From Bacteroidota bacterium (lineage in GTDB: Bacteria > Bacteroidota > Ignavibacteria > Ignavibacteriales > Ignavibacteriaceae), in NCBI GenBank assembly GCA_022562275.1, contig JADFPP010000007.1, positions 1-63,353 of the forward strand: a stretch of DNA of 63,353 nucleotides, read 5' to 3'. Below, one piece after another: positions 34,755 to 42,851 of this stretch. The notes beneath the pieces are model-generated. The model was given only the letters and a program-made list of their open reading frames with translations, was not told the DNA's origin and did not search any database. Position numbers and translations under genes: made by a program. Within the stretch, counting starts at the first letter, position 1, and the number at the start of each line of letters is the position of its first letter.

Positions 34755-36263
34755 ATGAATATAAAATCGATAAACACTTTTGGAGAATTAAAATCCAGCG
34801 GTTACAAAACCCGATCAATTAAGGATGAAATGAGAGAAAACCTCATAGCTTTTCTCAAAAAAAATGAAAACCCTTTTAAAGGCATAATTGGTTTTGACGA
34901 TACAGTTATACCCGAATTACAGACTGCTATTCTTTCAAGGCACAACATTATTTTACTCGGACTGCGCGGGCAAGCTAAAACAAGAATTGCAAGATTAATG
35001 ATCAATTTGTTGGATGAATATTTACCGATAATTGATGGTACTGAATTAAATGACGATCCGTTTAATCCTATATCGGTTATTGCTAAAGAAATTATTAAAC
35101 GTGATGGAGACAATACAAAAATCAAGTGGCTGCGTAGAGAAGAACGATATGCAGAAAAGTTAGCCACACCCGATGTTTCTGTTGCTGATTTAATTGGTGA
35201 TGTTGATCCGATAAAAGCAGCTTCATTAAAGTTACCTTATTCTGATGAACGTGTAATTCATTTTGGGTTAATACCCAGATCTCATCGTTCAATATTTGTA
35301 ATAAATGAACTGCCTGATTTGCAGGCAAGAATACAGGTTGCCCTGTTTAATATCCTTGAAGAAAGAGATATTCAAATCCGCGGCTTCAAAGTACGGCTGC
35401 CATTAGACATACAATTTGTGTTTACCGCTAATCCGGAAGACTATACAAGCAGAGGTTCAATTGTTACACCTTTAAAGGACAGAATTGACAGCCAGATATT
35501 AACTCATTACCCAAAAAGTACAGACTACTCAAGACTTATAACAGAACAGGAAGCAAACCTGGCAGATGATCAAAAGAAATCCATCAGTGCTGATGATTTG
35601 TTAATAAACTTGATTGAATTGATTGCTTTTGAAGCCAGGGAAAGTGATTATATAGATGCAAAGAGTGGTGTTTCAGCAAGATTAACAATTTCGGCATATG
35701 AAAATTTAATCAGTACCGCAGAAAGAAGAAATTTGATTAACAACGAGAAATTAACTCAGCTTAGAGTAAGTGATCTGTTTGGCGTTATTCCTTCGATAAC
35801 AGGAAAGATAGAATTAGTTTATGAGGGAGAGCAGGAAGGCCCTTACAAAGTTGCACAGATCCTGATTGGAAAAGCAATAAAGAATTATTTTGGAACACTC
35901 TTTCCAACACCCGATAGTCTTAAAAAAACGGAAACCGAAAGTCCTTATTTACCGATGATTAAATGGTTTCAGAAAGGAAATAAAATTGACTTACTTTCTA
36001 ATCTATCAAATAATGAGTATAAGAAAAAATTAAAACTGATTCCCGGTCTGTTCGATGTTGTGAATAAACACTTCCCGAAAGAAAATGCGGAAACAAAAAT
36101 TTTATTAATGGAGTTTGTTTTATTTGGTCTTTCGGAACATTCGTTACTGAGCAGATACAGATTGGAAAACGGTATTCAGTTTAAGGACATGTTAAGTACT
36201 ATGTTTACGATGCCTGCCGATAACTATTCTGAAGATGATGACTCCACACTTTTTAGGGAATAG
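34755..36263 (+). CDS. MoxR/magnesium-chelatase-like AAA+ ATPase
   Basis: The AAA+ core lies at ~40-320: Walker A variant GLRGQAKTR, Walker B region SIFVINELPDL (Asn in place of the usual first Asp), sensor region VFTANPEDYTSRG and the arginine-containing LKDRIDSQILTHYP. A helical C-terminal part (~330-503) has no family I recognise. The ATG at 34755 is preferred to a TTG just before it. The VWA-ATPase pair is a common two-gene module for remodelling other proteins. The client is unknown. Confidence 0.85.
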   Translation: MNIKSINTFGELKSSGYKTRSIKDEMRENLIAFLKKNENPFKGIIGFDDTVIPELQTAILSRHNIILLGLRGQAKTRIARLMINLLDEYLPIIDGTELNDDPFNPISVIAKEIIKRDGDNTKIKWLRREERYAEKLATPDVSVADLIGDVDPIKAASLKLPYSDERVIHFGLIPRSHRSIFVINELPDLQARIQVALFNILEERDIQIRGFKVRLPLDIQFVFTANPEDYTSRGSIVTPLKDRIDSQILTHYPKSTDYSRLITEQEANLADDQKKSISADDLLINLIELIAFEARESDYIDAKSGVSARLTISAYENLISTAERRNLINNEKLTQLRVSDLFGVIPSITGKIELVYEGEQEGPYKVAQILIGKAIKNYFGTLFPTPDSLKKTETESPYLPMIKWFQKGNKIDLLSNLSNNEYKKKLKLIPGLFDVVNKHFPKENAETKILLMEFVLFGLSEHSLLSRYRLENGIQFKDMLSTMFTMPADNYSEDDDSTLFRE

Positions 36264-36360
36264 ATTAAACATTCGATCATGCCAATTTTTATGCTCTCCT
36301 GCCATTTAGTATTTTAGATTAATTAATATCTAATTTTAAGATCATTAATATTCTTCAAAG

Positions 36361-37524
36361 TTGATTTCAGAAAAGAAAAAAAAGATCATAATAATCGGGC
36401 CTGTATATCCATACAGAGGCGGTAATGCATTGTTTGTTACGCAAACCTATGAGATATTAAAAGATAGCTTTAATGTAAAAATATATAATTATAAATTGCT
36501 ATACCCTTCGCTGCTCTTCCCGGGAACAACTCAATTTGATAAAAGTAAACAGCAGGTATTTAAAGTTCCAAATGAAAGGCAAATAAATTCTATCTCACCA
36601 ATAAATTGGTATAATGTTTCTAAAAAAATTATAACAGAAAAAGCAGATCTTGTAATATTTGATTGGTGGCATCCGTTTTTTGGACTATGCCACGGTGTTA
36701 TTTCATCTTTAATAAAAAAAGCTTATGCGAATAATATATTATTCATTACAGAAAATGTTGTTTCACACGAGGCTAACAAAGTTGATAAGCTTCTTACAAA
36801 AATAGGATTTAAGAATGCATCTATGTTTTTAACATTATCAAAAAATGTTGAAGAAGAATTAGCGAGGTATTCTAAGAAGAAAAAAATATACCGTTCCGAA
36901 TTGCCAATTTATGATTGTTATCGACACAACGATTTGTTAGACATATCAAAAGTAAAAAGTGAACTTGGGATTGCAGAAGATGATAACGTTTTACTTTTCT
37001 TTGGATATATCAGAAAGTACAAGGGGCTGGATATATTGTTAAAAGCATTTCCAAAAATATTGGAAAAATATCCTAATTCTTTTTTACTGGTTGTGGGCGA
37101 GTTTTACGATAATCCTAAAAATTATTTAAAAATAATTGATGATCTGAATATTGGTGGAAAAGTAAAAGTTATAAATGAATTTGTTCCTAATGAGGAAGTC
37201 TCAAAATATTATCAAATTTCAGATGTTGTTGTTCTTCCCTACTTAAGCGCAACTCAAAGTGGTATACTAAATGTTGCATACGGATTTAATAAACCTGTAA
37301 TTGTAACTGATGTTGGCGGTTTAGCTGAATTTGTTGAGGAAGGAAAAACCGGTTTTGTTATTAAGTCAAATTCGGTTAAGGCACTAATAAATGGATATGG
37401 CAATTATTTAAATTTGAAGGAGAAGGTTGATTTCGTGCAAAGTATTAAGGAATATAATAGTAAAAACAGTTTTGAAAATTTGCCCGGGTTAATTGAAAAA
37501 ATTATTACAGAAAGTAAAAGTTAA
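36361..37524 (+). CDS. glycosyltransferase family 4-type protein
   Basis: It transfers sugar from a nucleotide donor. It has the GT-B form: the N-terminal domain begins IIIIGPVYPYRGGNA. The C-terminal domain carries LLFFGYIRKYKGLDILLKAFP, VVGEFYDNP, and the donor-binding motif LPYLSATQSGILNVAYGFNKPVIVTDVGGLAEFVEEGKTGFV. At 387 residues it is full length. The start is TTG without a clear ribosome-binding site. No other surface-polysaccharide genes are adjacent, so the acceptor is unknown. Confidence 0.88.
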   Translation: MISEKKKKIIIIGPVYPYRGGNALFVTQTYEILKDSFNVKIYNYKLLYPSLLFPGTTQFDKSKQQVFKVPNERQINSISPINWYNVSKKIITEKADLVIFDWWHPFFGLCHGVISSLIKKAYANNILFITENVVSHEANKVDKLLTKIGFKNASMFLTLSKNVEEELARYSKKKKIYRSELPIYDCYRHNDLLDISKVKSELGIAEDDNVLLFFGYIRKYKGLDILLKAFPKILEKYPNSFLLVVGEFYDNPKNYLKIIDDLNIGGKVKVINEFVPNEEVSKYYQISDVVVLPYLSATQSGILNVAYGFNKPVIVTDVGGLAEFVEEGKTGFVIKSNSVKALINGYGNYLNLKEKVDFVQSIKEYNSKNSFENLPGLIEKIITESKS

Positions 37525-37864
37525 CTTATTCTCCTTTTTTATCTTTTAAAAATAATAAACCCTGCTTATGTAATTAAGCAGTGATTGGAAAGTTGAATAA
37601 TGGTGGGTAATGACTTTATAGCAAGTGTGATTGTTTGAAAAGAATAGAATTTTCTTTCTATTTTATGAGATTGTTACAAGATGTACAACTTAAAAAGAAG
37701 AAAATGCTAAATGTGTTTGATTATATTTGTACTAATATACTTTACTAGTTAATATACAGTTAAAAGGTATTGAGTTTATTGAGACGTTAATTGCAATTAA
37801 GTTTGAGTTTTTTAGAGCGTATTCAACATAATATTTATATCTCCATCATACTTCTTTGTCAACG
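37525..37864. other. A+T-rich intergenic stretch
   Basis: A 7-bp hairpin (CTGCTTA/TAAGCAG, 37562-37581) is the only structure seen and lacks a T run. There is no reading frame worth calling. The promoter of the methyltransferase gene should lie toward the right end. Confidence 0.35.
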
Positions 37865-38743
37865 ATGTACGAACAAGATTTCAAGAATTTTAAGAATGAC
37901 TATGTTATGAACATGGAAAATATGTTCGCTGCTGTGAGTGATTTATATGCTGAGTATTGGAATGATCTTTTTCATTTTGCTATATTTGAGAACGATAAGG
38001 AAAGCTGGCAATCTGCTTTTGATAGAACCCATATTAAATATATGCAAGATATTAAGATAAAATCTGCTGAGAAAGTTCTTGTCCTGGCTTGTGGACGTGG
38101 TGGTTTTTCAAATATAATAGCCCAGAATACGAAAGCGGATGTCTTAGGCATTGATATTTCTAAATCCCAACTTTCACATACTAAAAAGTTCAAGAGAGAT
38201 AATTTACGATTTAAGCATCATGATGTAATGAAAGTCGATGAACTCGGCGAAACGTTTGATGCTGCAGTTTTTTTAGATGCTGCCTGCTATCTTCCGGATA
38301 AGAATAAAGCTCTGAGTAAAATATCGAAAGTGCTAAATCCTGGTGCACGTTTGTTGATTTTGGATTGGTGTAAAAAATCAGGGCTTAACAAAATTCAGGA
38401 AGAACTGGTTCTTCATCCTTTTATGAAGTACTGGGCAATCTCAGGGTTAGAAACGGAGAAGACATATGCGAAGAATTTCAGGAACAATGATTTTAGGCTA
38501 ATAAACTTTAGAGACTTGAATGACAAAGTTCGTAGGAATTGGGAATTCGGTTACCATTGTGCCATTAATGCCGTTAACCAACTCTCAATCTCAGCCCTGC
38601 CACGGCTTGTTTGGAAAGGAATGAAACTTGGTTCTAATGGTGTTAGACTCATAAAGGAACAATTTCCTGCAGCGGTTTACATTAAAGTTGGATATGATGT
38701 GGGATTTTTAAGATATGTGTACTATTTAGTTGAAAAAATATAG
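37865..38743 (+). CDS. class I S-adenosylmethionine-dependent methyltransferase
   Basis: The Rossmann methyltransferase core is clear: motif I LVLACGRGGFSNIIAQ, the acidic end of strand 2 in LGIDISKSQL, DVMKVDELGETFDAAVFLDAACYLPD at motifs II-III, and LNPGARLLILDWCKK after it. The C-terminal ~100 residues are helical, as in small-molecule (sterol, tocopherol, mycolic-type) methyltransferases. The ATG at 37865 is chosen over a TTG nine bases upstream. It is a single gene; the substrate is unknown. Confidence 0.8.
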   Translation: MYEQDFKNFKNDYVMNMENMFAAVSDLYAEYWNDLFHFAIFENDKESWQSAFDRTHIKYMQDIKIKSAEKVLVLACGRGGFSNIIAQNTKADVLGIDISKSQLSHTKKFKRDNLRFKHHDVMKVDELGETFDAAVFLDAACYLPDKNKALSKISKVLNPGARLLILDWCKKSGLNKIQEELVLHPFMKYWAISGLETEKTYAKNFRNNDFRLINFRDLNDKVRRNWEFGYHCAINAVNQLSISALPRLVWKGMKLGSNGVRLIKEQFPAAVYIKVGYDVGFLRYVYYLVEKI

Positions 38744-38844
38744 TGCAAATATCTACGCAGTTTATTTAGTAAGATCTTAAATTACTACTTGAAAAGAATC
38801 ATCCCTGCCTAAGGCTGATTCTAATTTTCAACAAATCCTTTTCT

Positions 38845-40155
38845 TTAGCTTTCTGTAATCTCCTCAGCGCCATGAGTAAGGGCTTTTAATTTTTTAAAAA
38901 AGACTAACAACAGTGAGCCGAACAGGAGACAAAAAATAAAAATACCGGCAAATACTTCTAGTTCACCTGCATAGGTTGCAAGCTCACCAACAAGACCGGC
39001 AACTTTACTACCTAATCCCGTAGCCGCAAAGTAGATTCCCATCATTATGGAAGCATACTTTAGCGGGGCAAGCTTCGATATAAACGACAGTGCAACAGGT
39101 GAGATTGATAACTCACCAATAACCTGAAGCAGGTAAGCAAGGATCAACCAGATAAGCATTGCCTTACCACCATCCTGAGCCTCGATTGCTGCACCTGTCA
39201 TCATCAGAAAGCCGGTGCCCATAACCATTGTACCGATCGCCATTTTAAATAAAGACGAAGATTCTTTTCCTTTTAGATTACGTTTGCTCCAAAAGCTTGC
39301 AACTATGGTTCCGAACATTATCACAAAGATAGCAGGAACTGATTGGAATAAACTTGCAGGAATTTCAAATCCAAATAATTCACGGTTGATTTTATCGTGA
39401 GTGTAAATATTCATCAGTCCGCCTGCCTGCTCATAAGCTGCCCAAAAAACAATAACGATTACAAATGAAATGAGGAGTACAATCACCCTGTCTTTTTCGA
39501 TCCTGGTTAAGGGCTTTCTTGTTTTTACTCCTTCTAATTTGGGAGCGGGAATAAAATTGCCAACATCTATTAAATACTTTTGACCCCATAAAAAAACTGT
39601 TTGCCCGATTAACATCGCAATACCTGCTAAACCAAATCCATAATGCCATCCATAAACTTCACCGATATAACCAACGAGCAGAGGTGCAAGAGCTGCACCA
39701 ATATTAATGCCGATATAGAAAATTGTAAATCCGCTGTCGCGTTGTGGATCGCCTTGCTTATACAATCCGCCAACCATGGTTGATATATTTGGCTTGAGAC
39801 ACCCAACTCCTGCGATAATTAAAGCCAAGCCAGTGTAAAAGCTAACCATATTATTTACTGCTAAAGTTAAATGACCCGCTGCTATGAACATCCCTCCAAG
39901 AAAAACAGTTTTTTTCTGACCTAACCATTTATCGGCAATGATACCACCGGGAATAGACATCACGTAAACCAGCATTGTGTACCAGCCGTAAAGCGCAAGA
40001 GCTTCCGCACTTGACCAGCCGAGACCGGGATTATCGCCCAAAGTTTCACGGGTTAAATACAATACAAGAATTGCACGCATACCGTAATAGCTGAAGCGTT
40101 CCCACAACTCCGTGAAGAATAAAATAGACAAACCCTTAGGGTGTTTATGTTTCAC
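38845..40155 (-). CDS. proton-dependent oligopeptide transporter (POT/PTR2 family)
   Basis: The major-facilitator protein has about twelve to fourteen membrane helices. The POT signature ELWERFSYYGMRAILVLYL occurs at the N-terminus, with GGIIADKWLGQKKTVFLGG in the loop after helix 3 and FTIFYIGINIGAALAPL in helix 5. Family members import di- and tripeptides with protons. At 436 residues it is slightly short of the ~490 usual for bacterial members, and the ends appear complete. Peptide uptake would suit the secreted protease encoded nearby (inference). Confidence 0.9.
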   Translation of the reverse strand: MKHKHPKGLSILFFTELWERFSYYGMRAILVLYLTRETLGDNPGLGWSSAEALALYGWYTMLVYVMSIPGGIIADKWLGQKKTVFLGGMFIAAGHLTLAVNNMVSFYTGLALIIAGVGCLKPNISTMVGGLYKQGDPQRDSGFTIFYIGINIGAALAPLLVGYIGEVYGWHYGFGLAGIAMLIGQTVFLWGQKYLIDVGNFIPAPKLEGVKTRKPLTRIEKDRVIVLLISFVIVIVFWAAYEQAGGLMNIYTHDKINRELFGFEIPASLFQSVPAIFVIMFGTIVASFWSKRNLKGKESSSLFKMAIGTMVMGTGFLMMTGAAIEAQDGGKAMLIWLILAYLLQVIGELSISPVALSFISKLAPLKYASIMMGIYFAATGLGSKVAGLVGELATYAGELEVFAGIFIFCLLFGSLLLVFFKKLKALTHGAEEITES

Positions 40156-40201
40156 TAAACCTCAACTTTTTGAGCAAGTAATATGAAGATTGTTGGGAGA
40201 A

Positions 40202-40238
40202 ATAAAAAACCCCGTCCGTCAGTAGCCGGACGAGGTTT
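40202..40238 (-). terminator. rho-independent terminator
   Basis: On the minus strand AAACCTCGTCCG pairs with CGGACGGGGTTT around an 8-base loop and is followed by a run of T (ttttttatt). It lies just downstream of the FG-GAP protein gene and before the peptide transporter gene. Confidence 0.88.
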
Positions 40239-40260
40239 AAATTTGTTATGTCTTTATTTA

Positions 40261-42261
40261 TTACTTCAACAGAATCATCTTCTTAGTTTCAACAAAGTTA
40301 CCGGCTTGGAGTTTATAGAAATATATTCCACTTGGTAATCCCGTAGCATTAAATTCAACATCATAAGTACCGGCAGATTTTTCTTCATTAACAAGAGTTA
40401 CAATTTCATTCCCTAAAACATCATATACTATCAACTCAACATTACCTTTTTCCGGTAAAGCATAATTAATAATTGTGCTTGGATTAAATGGGTTCGGGTA
40501 ATTCTGAAATAGTGTATACTCTTCCGGCACCGCTTGTGGTGTAGCGACTCCGGTAATGATTGGCTTATCAACAATCAATGTGCCACTGAAACCGTGAACT
40601 GTATGTTGAATAACATAGCTTCCAGTATTATCAGGAGTAAATTGAAAGGACGTAACATTTCGAGGTACCACGTTACCAGTATTTTTGGGTGACGGCGGTA
40701 TTACCCATGGCAGAATGCTCACCCAGTGGGTATCATCCAGGCTGATATTGTGAATCGTAAGCGGAATATCTTCAAGCACTCTGATAGTAGATGGAAAAAT
40801 TTGCGTTAGCGCATTACTGTGAATGAGAGAAGCACCTTGCTCACCCAGTTCGATGTACCTCGCATCTACAGCAGCAGAATCTTCTAAAATAATAATATCC
40901 CCGGTAAAACCATGTCCTAAATTCTGGATTTGAAAAGTTCCAATGCTATCGGGTATGAATTCAACAGTCAGTATCTGGCCAACACGCACTATATCTGTTG
41001 ATTGAATCCATGGAAGGATTTTTAGGCGGTTTACATGCTCCACTCTATCCGAGGTAACTAAAAGCCTCAATGGTTGGTTTACAATGGATATAATGGGGTC
41101 GGGATAATAATTTTCATACAGTTCCTGAATCACAGAAACCACATGTATGCTCTCCTGTGGAGGAGTTTCGTTAAGAAGAATAGTCACTGAATTGTCCCCG
41201 GTATTTACAACGGCTAGGTCAGGGCGACCATCGGCATTGAAATCTCCTGAGATCATATCGTGCGGTGCTAGACCAGCCGGAAAAGTCTGCGCTTCAGCAA
41301 AATTACCCATACCTGTATTCAGTAAAATGGCTACGTAGTCATTAATACCGTCGGCAAGCGCAATGTCTTTTTTTCCATCACCATCAAAATCCTCGATTAT
41401 TACTGCAAAGGGTCCTCCGCCTACTTGATAAGAACTATCTGTGAATCCACCTTCGCCATCGGCAAACAGCATTGATACGGTTTCACCCAACAGACAAGCC
41501 ACCGCTAAATCGGAAATGCCGTCCTGGTTCAAATCTCCCAAAGCAATGTTTTTTGGCGAAACGCCTACCTCCGTAGTCGATCCAAGAGTGAATCCGCCAG
41601 TACCATCACCATTCAGGATCGTCAATGTATTAGCCAGATCGTTACCCACTGCCAGGTCGATAAAGCCATCATTATTAAAATCCGCTGCTGCAACCGGCAC
41701 TGGGCCGTCACCGGTATAATAGGTACCAGCGATAATAAAATTTCCACTTCCGTCTCCCAGCATAATAGTGATGTTGTCGTCATCGCGTATGGTCACAGCC
41801 AGGTCGGAATGCGAATCATCATTGAAATCCTGCACTGCGATCCAGCGCGGACCATTGCCGACAGTAAAGAAAGTGGGCGGAAGCAGTCCACCGAGACCAT
41901 CGCCCAAAAATAAGGCAACCGAATTACTGTCTCGGTTTGCAGTGACTACGTCACGTATGCCGTCCTCATTAAAATCTCCGGCAGCAATTGCGTGCGGCGC
42001 TTTGTGGATTGTAGCAATACTACCTTGAAGTGTGAAATTGCCATTGCCATCCCCAAAGATTAATGAAATTGTTGAACCGAAAAGGTTGCTGACTGCGAGA
42101 TCTCGATTGCCGTCCCTATCCAAATCGATTAAAACTACTGCACGTGGACCCTGTCCGGCAGACACTGTAGTGGATGAAAATTGTAAAACCGGTGTCTGGG
42201 AGAAGAGTGGCCCGATTAATAGCACCAGTATTATTATGATAGTGTTGATTATAAATTTCAT
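40261..42261 (-). CDS. secreted seven-repeat FG-GAP/VCBS propeller protein with cupredoxin-like domains and type IX sorting tail
   Basis: The signal peptide is MKFIINTIIIILVLLIGPLFSQ. Residues ~35-365 hold seven repeats of ~46 residues, each with a calcium-binding loop of the D-x-N/D-x-D-G type (DFNEDGIRD, DFDGDGKKD, DFNADGRPD), predicting a seven-bladed propeller. Two beta domains follow; their ends FIPDSIGTFQIQNLGHGFTGDIII and FTPDNTGSYVIQHTVHGFSGTLIV resemble cupredoxins, but the copper-binding Cys is absent. The tail is a type A sorting domain. The ATG at 42261 follows GAGGTGA and is preferred to a start 60 bases upstream. It is probably an extracellular binding protein. Confidence 0.82.
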   Translation of the reverse strand: MKFIINTIIIILVLLIGPLFSQTPVLQFSSTTVSAGQGPRAVVLIDLDRDGNRDLAVSNLFGSTISLIFGDGNGNFTLQGSIATIHKAPHAIAAGDFNEDGIRDVVTANRDSNSVALFLGDGLGGLLPPTFFTVGNGPRWIAVQDFNDDSHSDLAVTIRDDDNITIMLGDGSGNFIIAGTYYTGDGPVPVAAADFNNDGFIDLAVGNDLANTLTILNGDGTGGFTLGSTTEVGVSPKNIALGDLNQDGISDLAVACLLGETVSMLFADGEGGFTDSSYQVGGGPFAVIIEDFDGDGKKDIALADGINDYVAILLNTGMGNFAEAQTFPAGLAPHDMISGDFNADGRPDLAVVNTGDNSVTILLNETPPQESIHVVSVIQELYENYYPDPIISIVNQPLRLLVTSDRVEHVNRLKILPWIQSTDIVRVGQILTVEFIPDSIGTFQIQNLGHGFTGDIIILEDSAAVDARYIELGEQGASLIHSNALTQIFPSTIRVLEDIPLTIHNISLDDTHWVSILPWVIPPSPKNTGNVVPRNVTSFQFTPDNTGSYVIQHTVHGFSGTLIVDKPIITGVATPQAVPEEYTLFQNYPNPFNPSTIINYALPEKGNVELIVYDVLGNEIVTLVNEEKSAGTYDVEFNATGLPSGIYFYKLQAGNFVETKKMILLK

Positions 42262-42509
42262 AAAAATCACCTCGTCGTTGAATTCGTTTTGCCCCAGAAA
42301 CGAAATTGCCTCGTTACGCAATTTATGGTTGATGTTTGTAAGCGATTACCGCTTAATTAATTAAAATCTTTTACTTATTTTCAGTTTGAAATTTCGAACC
42401 AACACAATAAGTCTGGTTGTAAAAAAACAAAATCAATATAATGCATTCGTCCACTACGCTTTGGGAAAATAAATAGGTATGATTAAACATGCGAAAACAA
42501 AATCTCGTT

Positions 42510-42535
42510 TACAACTATCCTCAAAGTGTAGAATT
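42510..42535 (-). promoter_or_regulatory. second copy of the AATTCTACACTTTGAG upstream motif
   Basis: On the minus strand AATTCTACACTTTGAG is followed by four bases and GTTGTA, as at 1593-1618. It lies ~250 bases before the start of the FG-GAP protein gene and points the same way relative to it. Confidence 0.45.
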
Positions 42536-42646
42536 CAGATTCATTCATTAATGGTTAAATTGCAACAATATTTGAACAAAAGCAAGAAAACCGGATTATA
42601 ATATTTGATTGCTACTATTGTTTATATTTAACAAACAACAATAAAA

Positions 42647-42823
42647 GAGGTTGTCTTAAAAATTAAGGTTAAGCCATTTTGAGGAACTTGCCTGCCGGCA
42701 AGTTTACGATAGCTTGCCCCGATTTTTCGAGGAAGCAATCTCCCAAATTCAGAATAAATTTGAGATCACTTCTCCCGACTTTCATAGGGATCGTGATAAC
42801 ACTACACCTTTTGAGACAGTCTC
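42647..42823. mobile_element. 177-bp repeat element with GAGG-TGTCT-type inverted ends
   Basis: The left end GAGGTTGTCTTAAAA and the inverted right end GAGACTGTCTCAAAA match at 12 of 15 positions. The inside holds an ACTTGCC...GGCAAGT palindrome (42686-42703) and further short inverted words, but no gene. The end sequence is related to the element at 33331. The remaining sequence of the 42262-42851 gap is A+T-rich and holds only the upstream motif listed above. Confidence 0.6.
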
Positions 42824-42851
42824 TTTGAAGAGTGCTGAGTCCTAGAAGATC

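Noticed and set aside
41147-42364. Series of plus-strand open frames opposite the FG-GAP protein gene
   Set aside because: They mirror the regular 46-residue repeats of the minus-strand gene and show no start signals or family motifs.
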